Shown piece by piece: positions 9,608-21,116 of a stretch of DNA of 64,000 nt. The stretch is from positions 426,044 to 490,043 of the forward strand of contig NZ_JAQSDA010000020.1 of NCBI RefSeq assembly GCF_029945685.1, read 5' to 3'. A program made the position numbers and the translations under genes. The number at the start of each line of letters is the position of its first letter. Position 1 is the first letter of the stretch. The notes under the pieces are model-generated. The model worked only from the letters and a program-made list of their open reading frames with translations. It searched no databases and was not told the origin of the DNA. This DNA is from Polaromonas sp. GTDB taxonomy: Bacteria > Pseudomonadota > Gammaproteobacteria > Burkholderiales > Burkholderiaceae_C.

Positions 9608-11317
9608 ATGGACTACCAGCCTCGCCTCGACGACATCCGCTTCATCCTGCATGAAGTGCTGGACGCCCCGGCGCAATTGCAGGCGCTCGCGCCTTTTGCC
9701 GGCACCGATACCGAGCTCATGGAGCAGGTTATCAGCGAGGCCGGCAAATTCGTGGCCGGGCAGATCGCACCGCTGCAACGCACCGGCGACGAGATCGGCT
9801 GCACGTGGGACCAGGGACAGGTCACCACCCCGCCCGGCTTCAAGGCCGCGTATGCCGCTTTCTGGCAAGGTGGCTGGCCGGCGCTGGCTTGCGCGACGGA
9901 GGACGGCGGCCAGGGCCTGCCCGCGGTGCTGGAGGCGGTTCTGTACGAGATGCTCAGTGCCGCCAACCACGGCTGGACCATGGCGCCCGGCCTGCTGCAC
10001 GGCGCTTATGAATGCATACGCCACCATGCCAGCGATGCCCTGAAGGCGACCTACCTTGAAAAAGTGGCGACCGGCGAGTGGCTGGCCACCATGTGCCTTA
10101 CCGAACCGCAGGCCGGCAGCGACCTGGGCCTGGCACGAACCCGGGCCGTAGGCCAGGCCGACGGCAGCTACCGCCTCAGCGGCACCAAAATTTTCATCTC
10201 GGGCGGCGAACACGATCTGACGGACAACATCGTTCACCTGGTGCTCGCGCGGCTACCCGATGCGCCGCCAGGCCCCAAGGGCTTGTCGCTGTTCCTGGCA
10301 CCCAAGGTCCTGCCGGACGGGCGGCGCAATACCGTGCATTGCGATCGCATCGAGGAAAAAATGGGCCTGCACGGCAGCCCGACCTGCGTGATGCGTTTTG
10401 ACGAAGCCACTTGCTGGATTGTTGGCGAGCCGGGCCGCGGCCTGGCAGCGATGTTCGTGATGATGAATGCGGCGCGCCTGCATGTGGCCCTGCAGGGGAT
10501 TGGCCTGCTCGAGGCCGCGTGGCAAAAGGCCGATGCTTATGCCACCGAACGCCGGCAGATGCGCGTGCCCGGCCCGCGCGACAACAAGGAGCCGGCCGAT
10601 GCCATCAGCGGCCACCCCGCCATGCGCCGCCTGCTGGACACGCAGCGCGCGTGGATAGACGGCGGCCGCGTGCTCGCCTACCGCACGGCGATGGAACTGG
10701 ACATCGCAAAACACCATCCCGACACCACCCGACGGGACAGCGCGCAACGCTGGTGCAGCCTGGTCACGCCGGTGCTCAAGGCCGCCTTCACCCACCAGGC
10801 CTTTTATGGCGCCAGCGAATGCCTGCAGGTTTTCGGCGGCCACGGCTACGTGCGCGAATGGGGCATCGAGCAAATCGTGCGCGACGCCCGTGTACCCATG
10901 ATTTACGAAGGCACCAACGAGATCCAGGCCATCGACCTGCTGGTGCGCAAGGTGCTGGCCGACGGCGGCGCCGGCATGACCGCGCTGCTACAGGACCTGC
11001 AGACCGGCCTGGACGCCGGCCAGCCGCGCGACGCCGACGTGTTGCGCCGCCTGGCCGACCTGCGCGACCTCACAGCCCTGCTCGCAGCGGCCAGCCAGAC
11101 CGACCCGGTGCTGCCCTACGAAGCCGCCGACGACTACCTGCGCGCGGTCGCCCTCGCCCTGCTGGCCTGGGCCTGGAGCCGCATCGACCAGGTCGCGGCG
11201 GATACCCCGCGCTGGCGCCAGGCCAGCGCCGCGCTGCACCTGCGCGTGCTGCCCGAATTCGACATGCGTGTCAAAACAATTGAAGGACAATGCAAACCTG
11301 TCCCCGTGCTGAACTGA
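9608..11317 (+). CDS. acyl-CoA dehydrogenase
   Basis: 569 residues, longer than the 380-400 of short-chain enzymes. It belongs to the large subgroup that includes AcdA and DmdC-like dehydrogenases. Visible marks are MCLTEPQAGSDLGLARTRA near 165 (FAD/substrate loop), GTKIFISGGEHDL near 195, QVFGGHGYVREWGIEQIVRDARV near 410 and the catalytic Glu in MIYEGTNEIQAIDLL near 435. It would introduce a 2,3-double bond in an acyl-CoA and pass electrons to ETF (etfBA at 30.3-32.0 kb). In this cluster it may let saturated arylpropionates enter the same route as cinnamates, which is an inference. Confidence 0.88.
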   Translation: MDYQPRLDDIRFILHEVLDAPAQLQALAPFAGTDTELMEQVISEAGKFVAGQIAPLQRTGDEIGCTWDQGQVTTPPGFKAAYAAFWQGGWPALACATEDGGQGLPAVLEAVLYEMLSAANHGWTMAPGLLHGAYECIRHHASDALKATYLEKVATGEWLATMCLTEPQAGSDLGLARTRAVGQADGSYRLSGTKIFISGGEHDLTDNIVHLVLARLPDAPPGPKGLSLFLAPKVLPDGRRNTVHCDRIEEKMGLHGSPTCVMRFDEATCWIVGEPGRGLAAMFVMMNAARLHVALQGIGLLEAAWQKADAYATERRQMRVPGPRDNKEPADAISGHPAMRRLLDTQRAWIDGGRVLAYRTAMELDIAKHHPDTTRRDSAQRWCSLVTPVLKAAFTHQAFYGASECLQVFGGHGYVREWGIEQIVRDARVPMIYEGTNEIQAIDLLVRKVLADGGAGMTALLQDLQTGLDAGQPRDADVLRRLADLRDLTALLAAASQTDPVLPYEAADDYLRAVALALLAWAWSRIDQVAADTPRWRQASAALHLRVLPEFDMRVKTIEGQCKPVPVLN

Positions 11318-11322
11318 ACCCC

Positions 11323-11802
11323 ATGAGCGCCCGCGATCTTCCCAAACCTCCCGTCCGGGCCGCCACGGCCATGGTGGAGCAGGTCGACACCAGCTACCTG
11401 GAAAGCCTGATCGGCTACAACGCCAGGCGCGCGGCGCTGTCGGTCATTGAGGTGTTCATGGAACGCATGGCCCCTTATGACCTGCGGGTGGTGGATTTTT
11501 CAGTGCTGTCGCTGGTCACGCACAACCCCGGCATCACCTCGCGCCAGCTCTGCACCGCGCTGGGCATCCTGCCGCCCAACCTGGTGGCCATGGTCAACAG
11601 CCTGGAAAAACGCGAGCTGATCGAGCGCAGGCCGCACCCTCGCGACGGGCGGGCGATGGGTCTACACCTCACCGCCAGCGGCAGCAAGCTCATGCGCGAC
11701 GCCGAACGCACCGCGGCGGCGCTGGAAGCCGAAGTCGCCTCCCGGCTCTCGGCCGGCGAGACCAAAACCCTGCTGCGGCTGCTGCAGAAGATTTACCTGT
11801 AG
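11323..11802 (+). CDS. MarR family transcriptional regulator
   Basis: 159 residues with the winged helix-turn-helix of MarR proteins: DFSVLSLVTHNPGITSRQLCTALGI, then PNLVAMVNSLEKRELIERRPHPRDGRAMGLHLTASG, the recognition helix and the wing with its DxR motif. It is the last gene of the catabolic operon, 5 bases after the acyl-CoA dehydrogenase. The ATG of MSARDLPKP is used; an ATG at 11290 inside the previous gene has a closer AAGG and is an alternative. It probably represses the two divergent operons through the palindrome at 1213-1231 and is relieved by an aryl-CoA thioester, as for other MarR regulators of hydroxycinnamate genes. Confidence 0.88.
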   Translation: MSARDLPKPPVRAATAMVEQVDTSYLESLIGYNARRAALSVIEVFMERMAPYDLRVVDFSVLSLVTHNPGITSRQLCTALGILPPNLVAMVNSLEKRELIERRPHPRDGRAMGLHLTASGSKLMRDAERTAAALEAEVASRLSAGETKTLLRLLQKIYL

Positions 11803-11840
11803 GGCCCGGCCAGGCACGCCCCTAACGCATTCGTTCCGGA

Positions 11841-11906
11841 TTTTCAAGCCCTTTTGGCCGTGAAGCTACACCCTGCGGGCGCAGGCAGCTATAAAACTAG
11901 TAGCAG
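11841..11906 (-). repeat. dispersed GCTAT stem-loop repeat, copy 1
   Basis: Tail TTTTCAAGCCCTTTTGG, then GGGCGCAGGCAGCTAT, a short AT-rich loop and TAGCA. It has the same layout as the copies at 12396, 16476, 28345, 50334 and 61924. It lies between marR and the HxlR gene, downstream of the catabolic operon. Confidence 0.65.
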
Positions 11907-11988
11907 TCCGGAATTTGCGCTATATTCGCCTTCCAAGCCCGCGCTTGCCTATCCATTCTGACAAAAACGTGACCAGGAGATGCCCCCC

Positions 11989-12312
11989 ATGAGTGCCAAA
12001 GAAAATGCCGCCGTCGGACAGCTGTTTGAAATGCTTGAATCGCGTTACGCCCTGCGGGTGTTGTGGGCGCTCAAAGACGGCCATCCGCAAACTTTCCGGC
12101 TGCTGCAGGACAGCGTGGGCAGCATCACCCCGAACACCCTGAACACCCGCATCAAGGAACTGCGCGCCGCCGGCCTGATGGGTCACGGCAACGACGGCTA
12201 CATCGTCACAGCCCTAGGTGCCGACCTGCTCAAACGCCTGAACGACGTGCAGGCCTTTGCCGCCAAGTGGTCGGCCAGCCAGACCAAGGTCGCTGCCGTC
12301 AAGAAGAAATAA
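11989..12312 (+). CDS. HxlR-type winged-helix transcriptional regulator
   Basis: 107 residues. The core QLFEMLESRYALRVLWALKDG, FRLLQDSVGSITPNTLNTRIKELRAAGL and the wing GYIVTALGADLLKRL match the HxlR family (DUF24), small dimeric regulators that often answer to electrophiles or redox signals. The start is the ATG of MSAKENA, 9 bases after AGGAG; an ATG nine bases earlier overlaps that site. The protein ends in a Lys-rich tail. It stands alone, with a terminator directly after it, so its target cannot be read from context; grpE follows but is served by its own heat-shock promoter. Confidence 0.85.
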   Translation: MSAKENAAVGQLFEMLESRYALRVLWALKDGHPQTFRLLQDSVGSITPNTLNTRIKELRAAGLMGHGNDGYIVTALGADLLKRLNDVQAFAAKWSASQTKVAAVKKK

Positions 12313-12330
12313 GGCGCTACCGCTCCCCCC

Positions 12331-12359
12331 AAAGACAGGCCCTGCGCCTGTCTTTTTGT
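12331..12359 (+). terminator. Rho-independent terminator after the HxlR gene
   Basis: Stem AAAGACAGG / CCTGTCTTT around a 7-base loop, followed by a T-rich tract (TTGTTT). It separates the HxlR gene from the grpE operon. Confidence 0.8.
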
Positions 12360-12395
12360 TTGGGGCGGGCCCTTTCAGCGCCCCACTTCAGGCAT

Positions 12396-12451
12396 AAAAT
12401 CGGGCCACAGCCCTTTTACAGCTTGCGCAGCCAGCTATCTATTTGGTAGCA
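12396..12451 (-). repeat. dispersed GCTAT stem-loop repeat, copy 2
   Basis: Tail with CAGCCCTTTTAC, then GCAGCCAGCTAT and the return arm TGGTAGCA. It sits between the HxlR terminator and the grpE promoter, in the same orientation as copy 1. Confidence 0.6.
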
Positions 12452-12505
12452 CCGGCGAACCGGCAGCCCGCGCCAACCGTGCAGCGCCCAACTGCAATTC
12501 CTTGT

Positions 12506-12532
12506 CTTGAAAAGGGCTTTACTGCCCCAAGC
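12506..12532 (+). promoter_or_regulatory. sigma-32 heat-shock promoter of grpE
   Basis: CTTGAA, a 13-base spacer, then CCCCAAGC, against the known sigma-32 consensus CTTGAA-N13-15-CCCCATNT. It ends 35 bases before the grpE start, which is the expected distance. Confidence 0.75.
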
Positions 12533-12567
12533 TGCCCTCTTGTCCTTCTGAACAACCGCATTCGACC

Positions 12568-13128
12568 ATGTCCGACAACAAACAACCCGAACAAAACCAA
12601 GACCTCAGCGGTGCGCCCAGCCCGGAAGAACTGGAAGCCGCGCAGGCCGCCAACGAGGCCGATGAACTGGGCGCGGCCCAGGCCGAACTGGCCGTCCTTC
12701 AAGCCAAAAACAGCGAACTGGCGGACAACTTCCTGCGCGCCAAGGCCGAGGCTGAAAACGCCCGCCGCCGCGCCGACGACGAAATCGCCAAGGCGCGCAA
12801 GTTCGCCGTCGAGAGTTTTGCCGAAAGCCTGCTGCCGGTCACCGACAGCCTGGAAGCCGGCCTGCTTCAGCCCGATGCCACCGCCGCCCAGATCCGCGAA
12901 GGCACCGAAGCCACGCTCAAGCAGCTCAAAAGCGCGCTCGAGCGCAACAAGGTGATCGAGATCAACCCGGTGGCCGGGACCCGCTTCGATCCACACCAAC
13001 ACCAGGCCATCAGCATGGTGCCGGCCGAGCAGGAAGCCAACACCGTGGTGGGCGTGCTGCAAAAAGGTTACCTGATTGCCGACCGCGTGTTGCGGCCCGC
13101 GCTGGTCACCGTGGCGGCACCCAAATAA
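12568..13128 (+). CDS. grpE: nucleotide exchange factor GrpE
   Basis: 186 residues, the normal length. An acidic N-terminal tail leads into a long coiled coil ([29 protein letters not shown]), then the four-helix region and the beta-wing domain with [11 protein letters not shown] and [25 protein letters not shown], the conserved end of the family. GrpE releases ADP from DnaK so that substrate can leave. It is first in the grpE-dnaK-dnaJ set, 143 bases ahead of dnaK, behind a recognisable sigma-32 promoter. Confidence 0.97.
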   Translation: MSDNKQPEQNQDLSGAPSPEELEAAQAANEADELGAAQAELAVLQAKNSELADNFLRAKAEAENARRRADDEIAKARKFAVESFAESLLPVTDSLEAGLLQPDATAAQIREGTEATLKQLKSALERNKVIEINPVAGTRFDPHQHQAISMVPAEQEANTVVGVLQKGYLIADRVLRPALVTVAAPK

Positions 13129-13167
13129 ATGTGCTGATTTGCACTGCTGCACTTGAAACGCCGAAAG

Positions 13168-13176
13168 TTATCCACA
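13168..13176 (+). promoter_or_regulatory. perfect DnaA-box sequence upstream of dnaK
   Basis: TTATCCACA, identical to the consensus high-affinity DnaA box, in the grpE-dnaK gap. A CTTGAA at 13152-13157 just upstream could be the -35 of a weak second heat-shock promoter for dnaK, but no good CCCCAT-like -10 follows at the right distance. Confidence 0.45.
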
Positions 13177-13271
13177 AGTCATCAACATGGTCCTGTGACC
13201 AGCGGCTGAAATCCCCGGCCACCTGCTTTCAACCAACTTAAAACTTAACCAAGAAAATCTAGGAGTAAATC

Positions 13272-15209
<1,938 letters not shown>

Positions 15210-15240
15210 TCCCCTTTTTGATGCATCGCCTCCGGGCAGC

Positions 15241-15276
15241 GAAGCGGAATCGGGGGTTTTCCCCGCATTCCGCTTT
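15241..15276 (+). other. strong hairpin between dnaK and dnaJ
   Basis: Arms AAGCGGAAT-CGGGG and CCCCG-ATTCCGCTT close on a T-rich loop (one unpaired C). No T-run follows on the plus strand, so it is more likely an RNA-processing or attenuation structure that lowers dnaJ expression relative to dnaK than a full terminator. The 114-base gap holds nothing else. Confidence 0.55.
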
Positions 15277-15323
15277 GCCGCATCCGGGGCACAGGAATCC
15301 TTTCCACTGAACACGCAATTCCC

Positions 15324-16469
15324 ATGGCCATCAAAAAAGACTACTACGACACGCTGGGCGTTCCGAAAAACGCCAGCGATGAAGACATCAAGAAAGCCTA
15401 TCGCAAGCTGGCGATGAAGCACCACCCTGACCGCAACCAGGGCAGCACCAGCAAGGCCTCCGAGGAGAAATTCAAGGAGGCCAAAGAGGCTTATGAGATG
15501 CTTTCCGACGCGCAAAAACGCGCCGCCTACGACCAGTACGGCCACGCCGGTGTTGATCCCAACCGCGGCGGCGGTCCCGGTGCGGAAGGGTTTGGCGGCT
15601 TTGCCGAAGCCTTTGGCGATATTTTTGGTGATGTCTTCGGCGGCCAGCAAGGCCGCGGCGGTCAGCGCGGCGGCCGCCAGGTCTACCGCGGCGGCGACCT
15701 CAGCTACGCGATGGAAGTCACGCTGGAGGAAGCGTCCACCGGCAAGGACGCGCAGATCCGCATCCCGAGCTGGGACGACTGCAGCACCTGTCACGGCACC
15801 GGCGCCAAACCCGGCACCAAGGTGGTCACCTGCACCACCTGCCATGGCCACGGCGTGGTGCAGATGCGCCAGGGCTTCTTCAGCGTGCAGCAGACCTGCC
15901 CGCAGTGCAAGGGCACGGGCAAACTGATCCCCGAGCCCTGCGTCGCCTGCCATGGCGTGGGCAAGACCAAGACGACCAAGACGCTGGAAGTCAAGATTCC
16001 GGCCGGCATCGACGACGGCATGCGCATCCGCTCCACCGGCAACGGCGAGCCCGGCACCAACGGCGGCCCGCCGGGCGACCTCTACATCGAGATCCGCCTG
16101 AAGAAACACGACATCTTCGAGCGCGACGGCGACGACCTGCATTGCGTGGTGCCCATCGGAATGGCAACGGCTGCGCTGGGCGGCGAGATCGAGGTGCCGA
16201 CGCTGGCCGGCAAGGCCGCCATCGACATTCCCGAAGGTACGCAGACCGGCAAGCAGTTCCGCCTGCGTGGCAAGGGCATCAAGGGTGTGCGCTCCAGCTA
16301 CCCCGGCGACCTGTATTGCCACATCACGGTGGAAACGCCGGTCAAGCTGACCGAGCACCAGCGCAAGCTGTTCAAGGAACTCGACGAGTCCCTTAAAAAA
16401 GGCGGCGCCAAACACTCGCCGACCGAAGAAAGCTGGACCGACAAGCTCAAGGGCTTCTTCGGCGCCTGA
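15324..16469 (+). CDS. dnaJ: co-chaperone DnaJ (Hsp40, type I)
   Basis: 381 residues with every type I part. The J domain is at 1-70 with HPD near 33. A Gly/Phe stretch follows ([18 protein letters not shown]). Four zinc-binding CxxCxGxG repeats ([32 protein letters not shown]) span about 150-215. The C-terminal substrate domains hold [17 protein letters not shown] and [14 protein letters not shown]. It delivers clients to DnaK and stimulates its ATPase. It follows dnaK after a hairpin-bearing gap and is followed by a long perfect hairpin. Confidence 0.98.
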   Translation: MAIKKDYYDTLGVPKNASDEDIKKAYRKLAMKHHPDRNQGSTSKASEEKFKEAKEAYEMLSDAQKRAAYDQYGHAGVDPNRGGGPGAEGFGGFAEAFGDIFGDVFGGQQGRGGQRGGRQVYRGGDLSYAMEVTLEEASTGKDAQIRIPSWDDCSTCHGTGAKPGTKVVTCTTCHGHGVVQMRQGFFSVQQTCPQCKGTGKLIPEPCVACHGVGKTKTTKTLEVKIPAGIDDGMRIRSTGNGEPGTNGGPPGDLYIEIRLKKHDIFERDGDDLHCVVPIGMATAALGGEIEVPTLAGKAAIDIPEGTQTGKQFRLRGKGIKGVRSSYPGDLYCHITVETPVKLTEHQRKLFKELDESLKKGGAKHSPTEESWTDKLKGFFGA

Positions 16470-16475
16470 AGCCGC

Positions 16476-16541
16476 GGCGCAGGCAGCTATCAAAACGATA
16501 GCTGCCTGCGCCCGAAGGGCAAGGGCTGGAGGCACTATTTG
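16476..16541 (+). repeat. dispersed GCTAT stem-loop repeat, copy 3, with 16-bp hairpin after dnaJ
   Basis: Arms GGCGCAGGCAGCTATC and its exact complement enclose the loop AAAAC (16476-16512), followed by the family tail AAGGGCTGGAGGCACTATTTG. This is the best-paired copy in the window, placed just after the dnaJ stop, and it may act as a transcript end or 3' stabiliser. The rest of the 263-base gap up to frmA shows only a C-run and no other element. Confidence 0.75.
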
Positions 16542-16732
16542 CCATAAAACCGGCGGAAGAAGGCTGCTTCTCGGCCGCTGCCCCCCCCCTGCCTCACCAC
16601 GATTGTCAAGATGAAACGGCCCCGGCGGCGGGTCTTACGCCGCCCGGGCTGCGAGCGTGCGGGCGCTGGCATATAGTGCCTTGTTCCGCTCTGTTCCTCC
16701 CTTCTTTCCCCTCCCCCTTACCCACACGCCCC

Positions 16733-17839
<1,107 letters not shown>

Positions 17840-17855
17840 GACGGACGCCACCGCC

Positions 17856-18773
17856 ATGATGAAGACACTCCAGCCCCAGCGCCAGGTCACAGCCGGTGTG
17901 CTGGACGTGGCCCTGTACGAGACCGGGCCGGCGGACGGCCCACCGGTGTTCCTGATGCACGGTTTCCCCTACGACATGCATGCCTACGCCGAGGTGGCGC
18001 CCCTGCTGGCGGCACACGGCTGCCGGGTGTATGTGCCTTCCCTGCGCGGCTACGGTGCCACACGCTTCCTCAACGAGGCCACGCCGCGATCGGGCGAGCA
18101 GGCAGCGCTGGGCACCGACCTGCTGGCCCTGATGGATGCACTGGCCGTGCCGCGCGCCGTGCTTGCGGGTTACGACTGGGGCGGGCGCGCCGCCTGCGTG
18201 GTCGCCGCCCTCTGGCCCGAACGATGCGCCGGCCTGGTCTCGCTCAACAGCTACAACATCCAGAACATCGCGAAAGCCATGGTGCCGGACACGCCGGACA
18301 ACGAACACAGTCTCTGGTACCAGTATTACTTCCACAGCGAGCGCGGCCGTGCGGGCCTGGCGGCCGACCGGCGCGCCTTCTGCCGGCTGCTCTGGAAACT
18401 GTGGTCGCCGACCTGGGCCTTTGATGAGGCCACCTTCGAGCGCAGCGCCGCCGCTTTCGACAACCCGGACTTTGTCGAGGTGGTGATCCACTCCTACCGC
18501 CACCGCTTCGGCCTGGTGGCCGGTGACCCGGCGCTGGCCGACATCGAGCGGCGCCTGGCCGCGCAGCCGCCCATCAGCGTGCCCAGCATCACCTTCGACG
18601 GCAGCGACGACGGCGTGCGCCCGCCGGCCACTGCAGCCCAACATGCGCACCGCTTCACCGGGCCACGGTCGCACCGCATCGTCCCCGGCGCCGGCCACAA
18701 CCTGCCGCAGGAAAAGCCGCAGCTGTTTGCCGACGCCGTGCTCGAACTCGTGCAGCAACGACCCCAACCATGA
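17856..18773 (+). CDS. alpha/beta-fold hydrolase with Asp nucleophile
   Basis: 305 residues. The oxyanion segment LMHGFPYDMHAY is near residue 28 and the nucleophile elbow GYDWGGRAA near 108, with Asp rather than Ser. The catalytic His is in VPGAGHNLPQEKP near 285. An Asp elbow is the mark of epoxide hydrolases and haloalkane dehalogenases. The cap region (YYFHSERGRAGLAADRRAF) is Trp- and Tyr-rich. It sits between frmA and fghA, 16 bases after one and overlapping the other by an ATGA, so it is co-expressed with formaldehyde detoxification. Its substrate is unknown. Confidence 0.8.
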   Translation: MMKTLQPQRQVTAGVLDVALYETGPADGPPVFLMHGFPYDMHAYAEVAPLLAAHGCRVYVPSLRGYGATRFLNEATPRSGEQAALGTDLLALMDALAVPRAVLAGYDWGGRAACVVAALWPERCAGLVSLNSYNIQNIAKAMVPDTPDNEHSLWYQYYFHSERGRAGLAADRRAFCRLLWKLWSPTWAFDEATFERSAAAFDNPDFVEVVIHSYRHRFGLVAGDPALADIERRLAAQPPISVPSITFDGSDDGVRPPATAAQHAHRFTGPRSHRIVPGAGHNLPQEKPQLFADAVLELVQQRPQP

Positions 18774-19639
18774 ACACAAACCCCGAACTCCTCAGTGAAC
18801 ACGCCTGCTTCGGCGGTGTGCAGCGGTTTTACCAGCACGCCTCGACCACCATCGGTCTGCCGATGAAATTTTCGGTGTTCCTGCCGCCGCAGGCCGCGAT
18901 AGACGCCGCCGGCGGCAGCGTGCCCGCGCTGATCTACCTGGCGGGACTGACCTGCAACGAGGAAACCTTCATGGTCAAGGCCGGCGCGCAGCGACTGGCC
19001 GCGAGCCTCGGCCTGGCGCTGATCGCGCCCGACACCAGCCCGCGCGGCGCCCACCTTCCCGGCGAGGCCGAAAGCTGGGACTTTGGCGTCGGTGCCGGCT
19101 TTTACCTGGATGCCACGCAGGCCCCGTGGTCGCAGCACTACCGCATGGAAAGCTACATCACCGGCGAACTGTTGCCGCTGCTGACCGGCGCCCTGCCCCT
19201 CAACGCAGACCGCATCGGGATCTTCGGCCATTCGATGGGCGGGCACGGCGCACTGACCCTGGCGCTGCGCCACCCCGGCCTGTTCAAGTCGGTGTCGGCC
19301 TTTGCGCCCATCTGCGCGCCCAGCCAGTGCCCCTGGGGCCGCAAGGCCTTCACCGGCTACCTGGGCACCGACACCGCCGCCTGGTCTGCCCATGACGCCA
19401 CCGCGCTGATGGCCCGGCTGGATGCAGTACCCTACCCCGGCGGCATCCTGATCGACCAGGGCCAGGCCGACAAATTCTTGTTCGAGCAACTGCACCCGCA
19501 TCTCTTTGAAGCCGCTTGTGCCCAGACCGGCCAGGCCTTGGAACTGCGCCGTCATGCGGGCTACGACCACGGTTATTACTTTGTTGCCACCTTCATGGCC
19601 GACCACCTGAGCCACCACGCGCGCCAATTGTCGGAGTAG
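18770..19639 (+). CDS. fghA: S-formylglutathione hydrolase
   Basis: 289 residues of the esterase D family. Signatures are PALIYLAGLTCNEETFMVKAGAQR near 45, the DTSPRG segment near 85, the nucleophile elbow GHSMGGHGALTLALRHP near 150 and the C-terminal HAGYDHGYYFVATFMADHL with the catalytic His. It hydrolyses S-formylglutathione to formate and glutathione, the step after FrmA. Its ATG overlaps the stop of the preceding alpha/beta hydrolase. Confidence 0.96.
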   Translation: MNTNPELLSEHACFGGVQRFYQHASTTIGLPMKFSVFLPPQAAIDAAGGSVPALIYLAGLTCNEETFMVKAGAQRLAASLGLALIAPDTSPRGAHLPGEAESWDFGVGAGFYLDATQAPWSQHYRMESYITGELLPLLTGALPLNADRIGIFGHSMGGHGALTLALRHPGLFKSVSAFAPICAPSQCPWGRKAFTGYLGTDTAAWSAHDATALMARLDAVPYPGGILIDQGQADKFLFEQLHPHLFEAACAQTGQALELRRHAGYDHGYYFVATFMADHLSHHARQLSE

Positions 19640-19837
19640 TGGGCAGAAGGGACCGGAACCTCTACCGGCCTGCGACGTCTCTGCCGGCGGTATAACACTT
19701 TTCATGATGACGGGCTGTGCGCCAGCACACCGACAAGTTGTTAATAGTGGTGCAAGATTGCTATCTCTTGTCCGCTTGTCTCTCCACTCGCGTATACCGC
19801 GGCATCGCATCGACGGCCACTCATCAGAACAGAAATC

Positions 19838-20350
19838 ATGCACAACAAAACCACCCGGATCCACCGGCTGGGTCTGGCAGCGCTTTGCGTTTTTGCCAGC
19901 CTGGCACCAGGCCTGCCCACCCTGGCCGCCACTGCACCCAGCAACATAGCGGTCAGCGCAACGGTTCAGGCCACCTGCACAACTACCGCCACCAGCCTGG
20001 CCTTCGGCACCTACACGGGCGCGCAGGCGGATGCCACCGCCACCATCACCGTCACCTGCACCAACACCACGGCTTACTCTGTGGGCCTGGACGCCGGCTT
20101 GGGAACGACCCCCGCAGCAACCGTCACCACCCGGCATATGAACGGCCCTGCCGCAGCCGGGTTGGCCTACACCCTGAAATCGGTCTCCCAGACGGGCAGC
20201 AACTGGGGCAATACACCGCCCACCGACACCGTGGCAGGTACCGGCTCAGGCAGCGGTCAGCCGATCACGGTTTATGGGCGGGTGGCGGCGGGCCAGTTGG
20301 TCACACCGGGCGCCTACGCCGACACCATCACCGCCACCGTCACTTACTGA
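19838..20350 (+). CDS. spore-coat-U/SCPU-domain pilus subunit (CsuA/B-like)
   Basis: 170 residues with a signal peptide (core LAALCVFASLAPGLPTLA). The mature part has the SCPU-domain pattern: VSATVQATCTTTATSLAFGTYTG near the start, the STRHMNGP-type motif (TTRHMNGPAAAGLAYTL), then ITVYGRVAAGQLVTPGAYADTITATVTY at the C-terminus. Such proteins are the subunits of archaic (Csu/sigma) chaperone-usher pili and are held in the rod by donor-strand exchange. It is first in a five-gene operon. The 198-base gap before it holds a possible TTGTTA/TATCTC promoter at 19738-19767 (spacer 18), which is weak evidence. Confidence 0.85.
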   Translation: MHNKTTRIHRLGLAALCVFASLAPGLPTLAATAPSNIAVSATVQATCTTTATSLAFGTYTGAQADATATITVTCTNTTAYSVGLDAGLGTTPAATVTTRHMNGPAAAGLAYTLKSVSQTGSNWGNTPPTDTVAGTGSGSGQPITVYGRVAAGQLVTPGAYADTITATVTY

Positions 20351-20360
20351 GGGCCCCATC

Positions 20361-21116
20361 ATGCACACGCAAATCGTCCCCACCAACCGCCGCAAACTGG
20401 CCAGGTTCGGCGCACTGGCCACTGGGGCCTTGGCTCTTTTGCTCGGCACTGCGGCCAGCGCCCAGTCGCTGACGGTACTGCCCGTCAATATCGAAATGGC
20501 GCCCCAACAGATGGCCACTACGCTGACGGTCGTGAACCAGGGCGACACCGAGACCAGCGTACAGATTCGCGCTTTCAAGTGGATGCAGCCTGACGGCAAT
20601 GAAGAACTCACACCGTCCGACGAGGTGCTGGTAAGTCCGCCAATTGCCACCATCGCGCCGGGCGCAACGCAAATCGTGCGCTTGGTGCTGCGTCGGGCAC
20701 CGCAGGACCGCGAGGCCACTTACCGCATCCTGCTTGACCAGATCCCGCCAGCGGCGGCGCCCGGCACCGTGCGTATTGCCCTGCGCCTGTCCATTCCGGT
20801 CTTCGCCGCGCCAGCGACCCGGGTGGCCGCCAATGTACAGTTTCGCGCGGAGAGCAAGGCCGGGCAGACCTATCTGGTGGCAGTCAATGACGGCAACCGC
20901 CGCGAAACCATCAGGGAGATAACGTTGAAAAGCAATGACGGTGGCGGACTGACAACTGCGGCCAGCAGTTCGCCCTACATTCTTGCCGGTGCCACCCGGC
21001 GCTGGCCAATTGGCGCGCCCGGCCGCCTGCCAACAGCGGGCGAAACCGTGCACCTGACGGGGCGCATGGACGCCGGTGTAATTGACCAGCATGTTCCCGT
21101 TGCTGCAGCGCCATGA
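20361..21116 (+). CDS. periplasmic pilus chaperone (CsuC/FimC type)
   Basis: 251 residues with a signal peptide ending at ASAQS. The first immunoglobulin-like domain has SLTVLPVNIEMAPQQMATTLTVVNQGDTETSVQIRAF and IATIAPGATQIVRLVLRR; the second carries PVFAAPATR and the late ILAGATRRWPIG. This is the PapD-like fold that caps pilus subunits by donor-strand complementation and delivers them to the usher. The start is the ATG 11 bases after the first subunit gene. It overlaps the next subunit gene by 26 bases. Confidence 0.88.
   Translation: MHTQIVPTNRRKLARFGALATGALALLLGTAASAQSLTVLPVNIEMAPQQMATTLTVVNQGDTETSVQIRAFKWMQPDGNEELTPSDEVLVSPPIATIAPGATQIVRLVLRRAPQDREATYRILLDQIPPAAAPGTVRIALRLSIPVFAAPATRVAANVQFRAESKAGQTYLVAVNDGNRRETIREITLKSNDGGGLTTAASSSPYILAGATRRWPIGAPGRLPTAGETVHLTGRMDAGVIDQHVPVAAAP

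Noticed and set aside
11841..12451. Two similar repeats close together as a start of a CRISPR array
   Set aside because: The two copies are separated by a whole gene, are not regularly spaced and belong to a family scattered over the window; no cas gene is present.
16476..16512. A standard Rho-independent terminator after dnaJ
   Set aside because: The stem is perfect but no T-run follows and the sequence belongs to a dispersed repeat family, so it was recorded as a repeat with possible 3'-end function.
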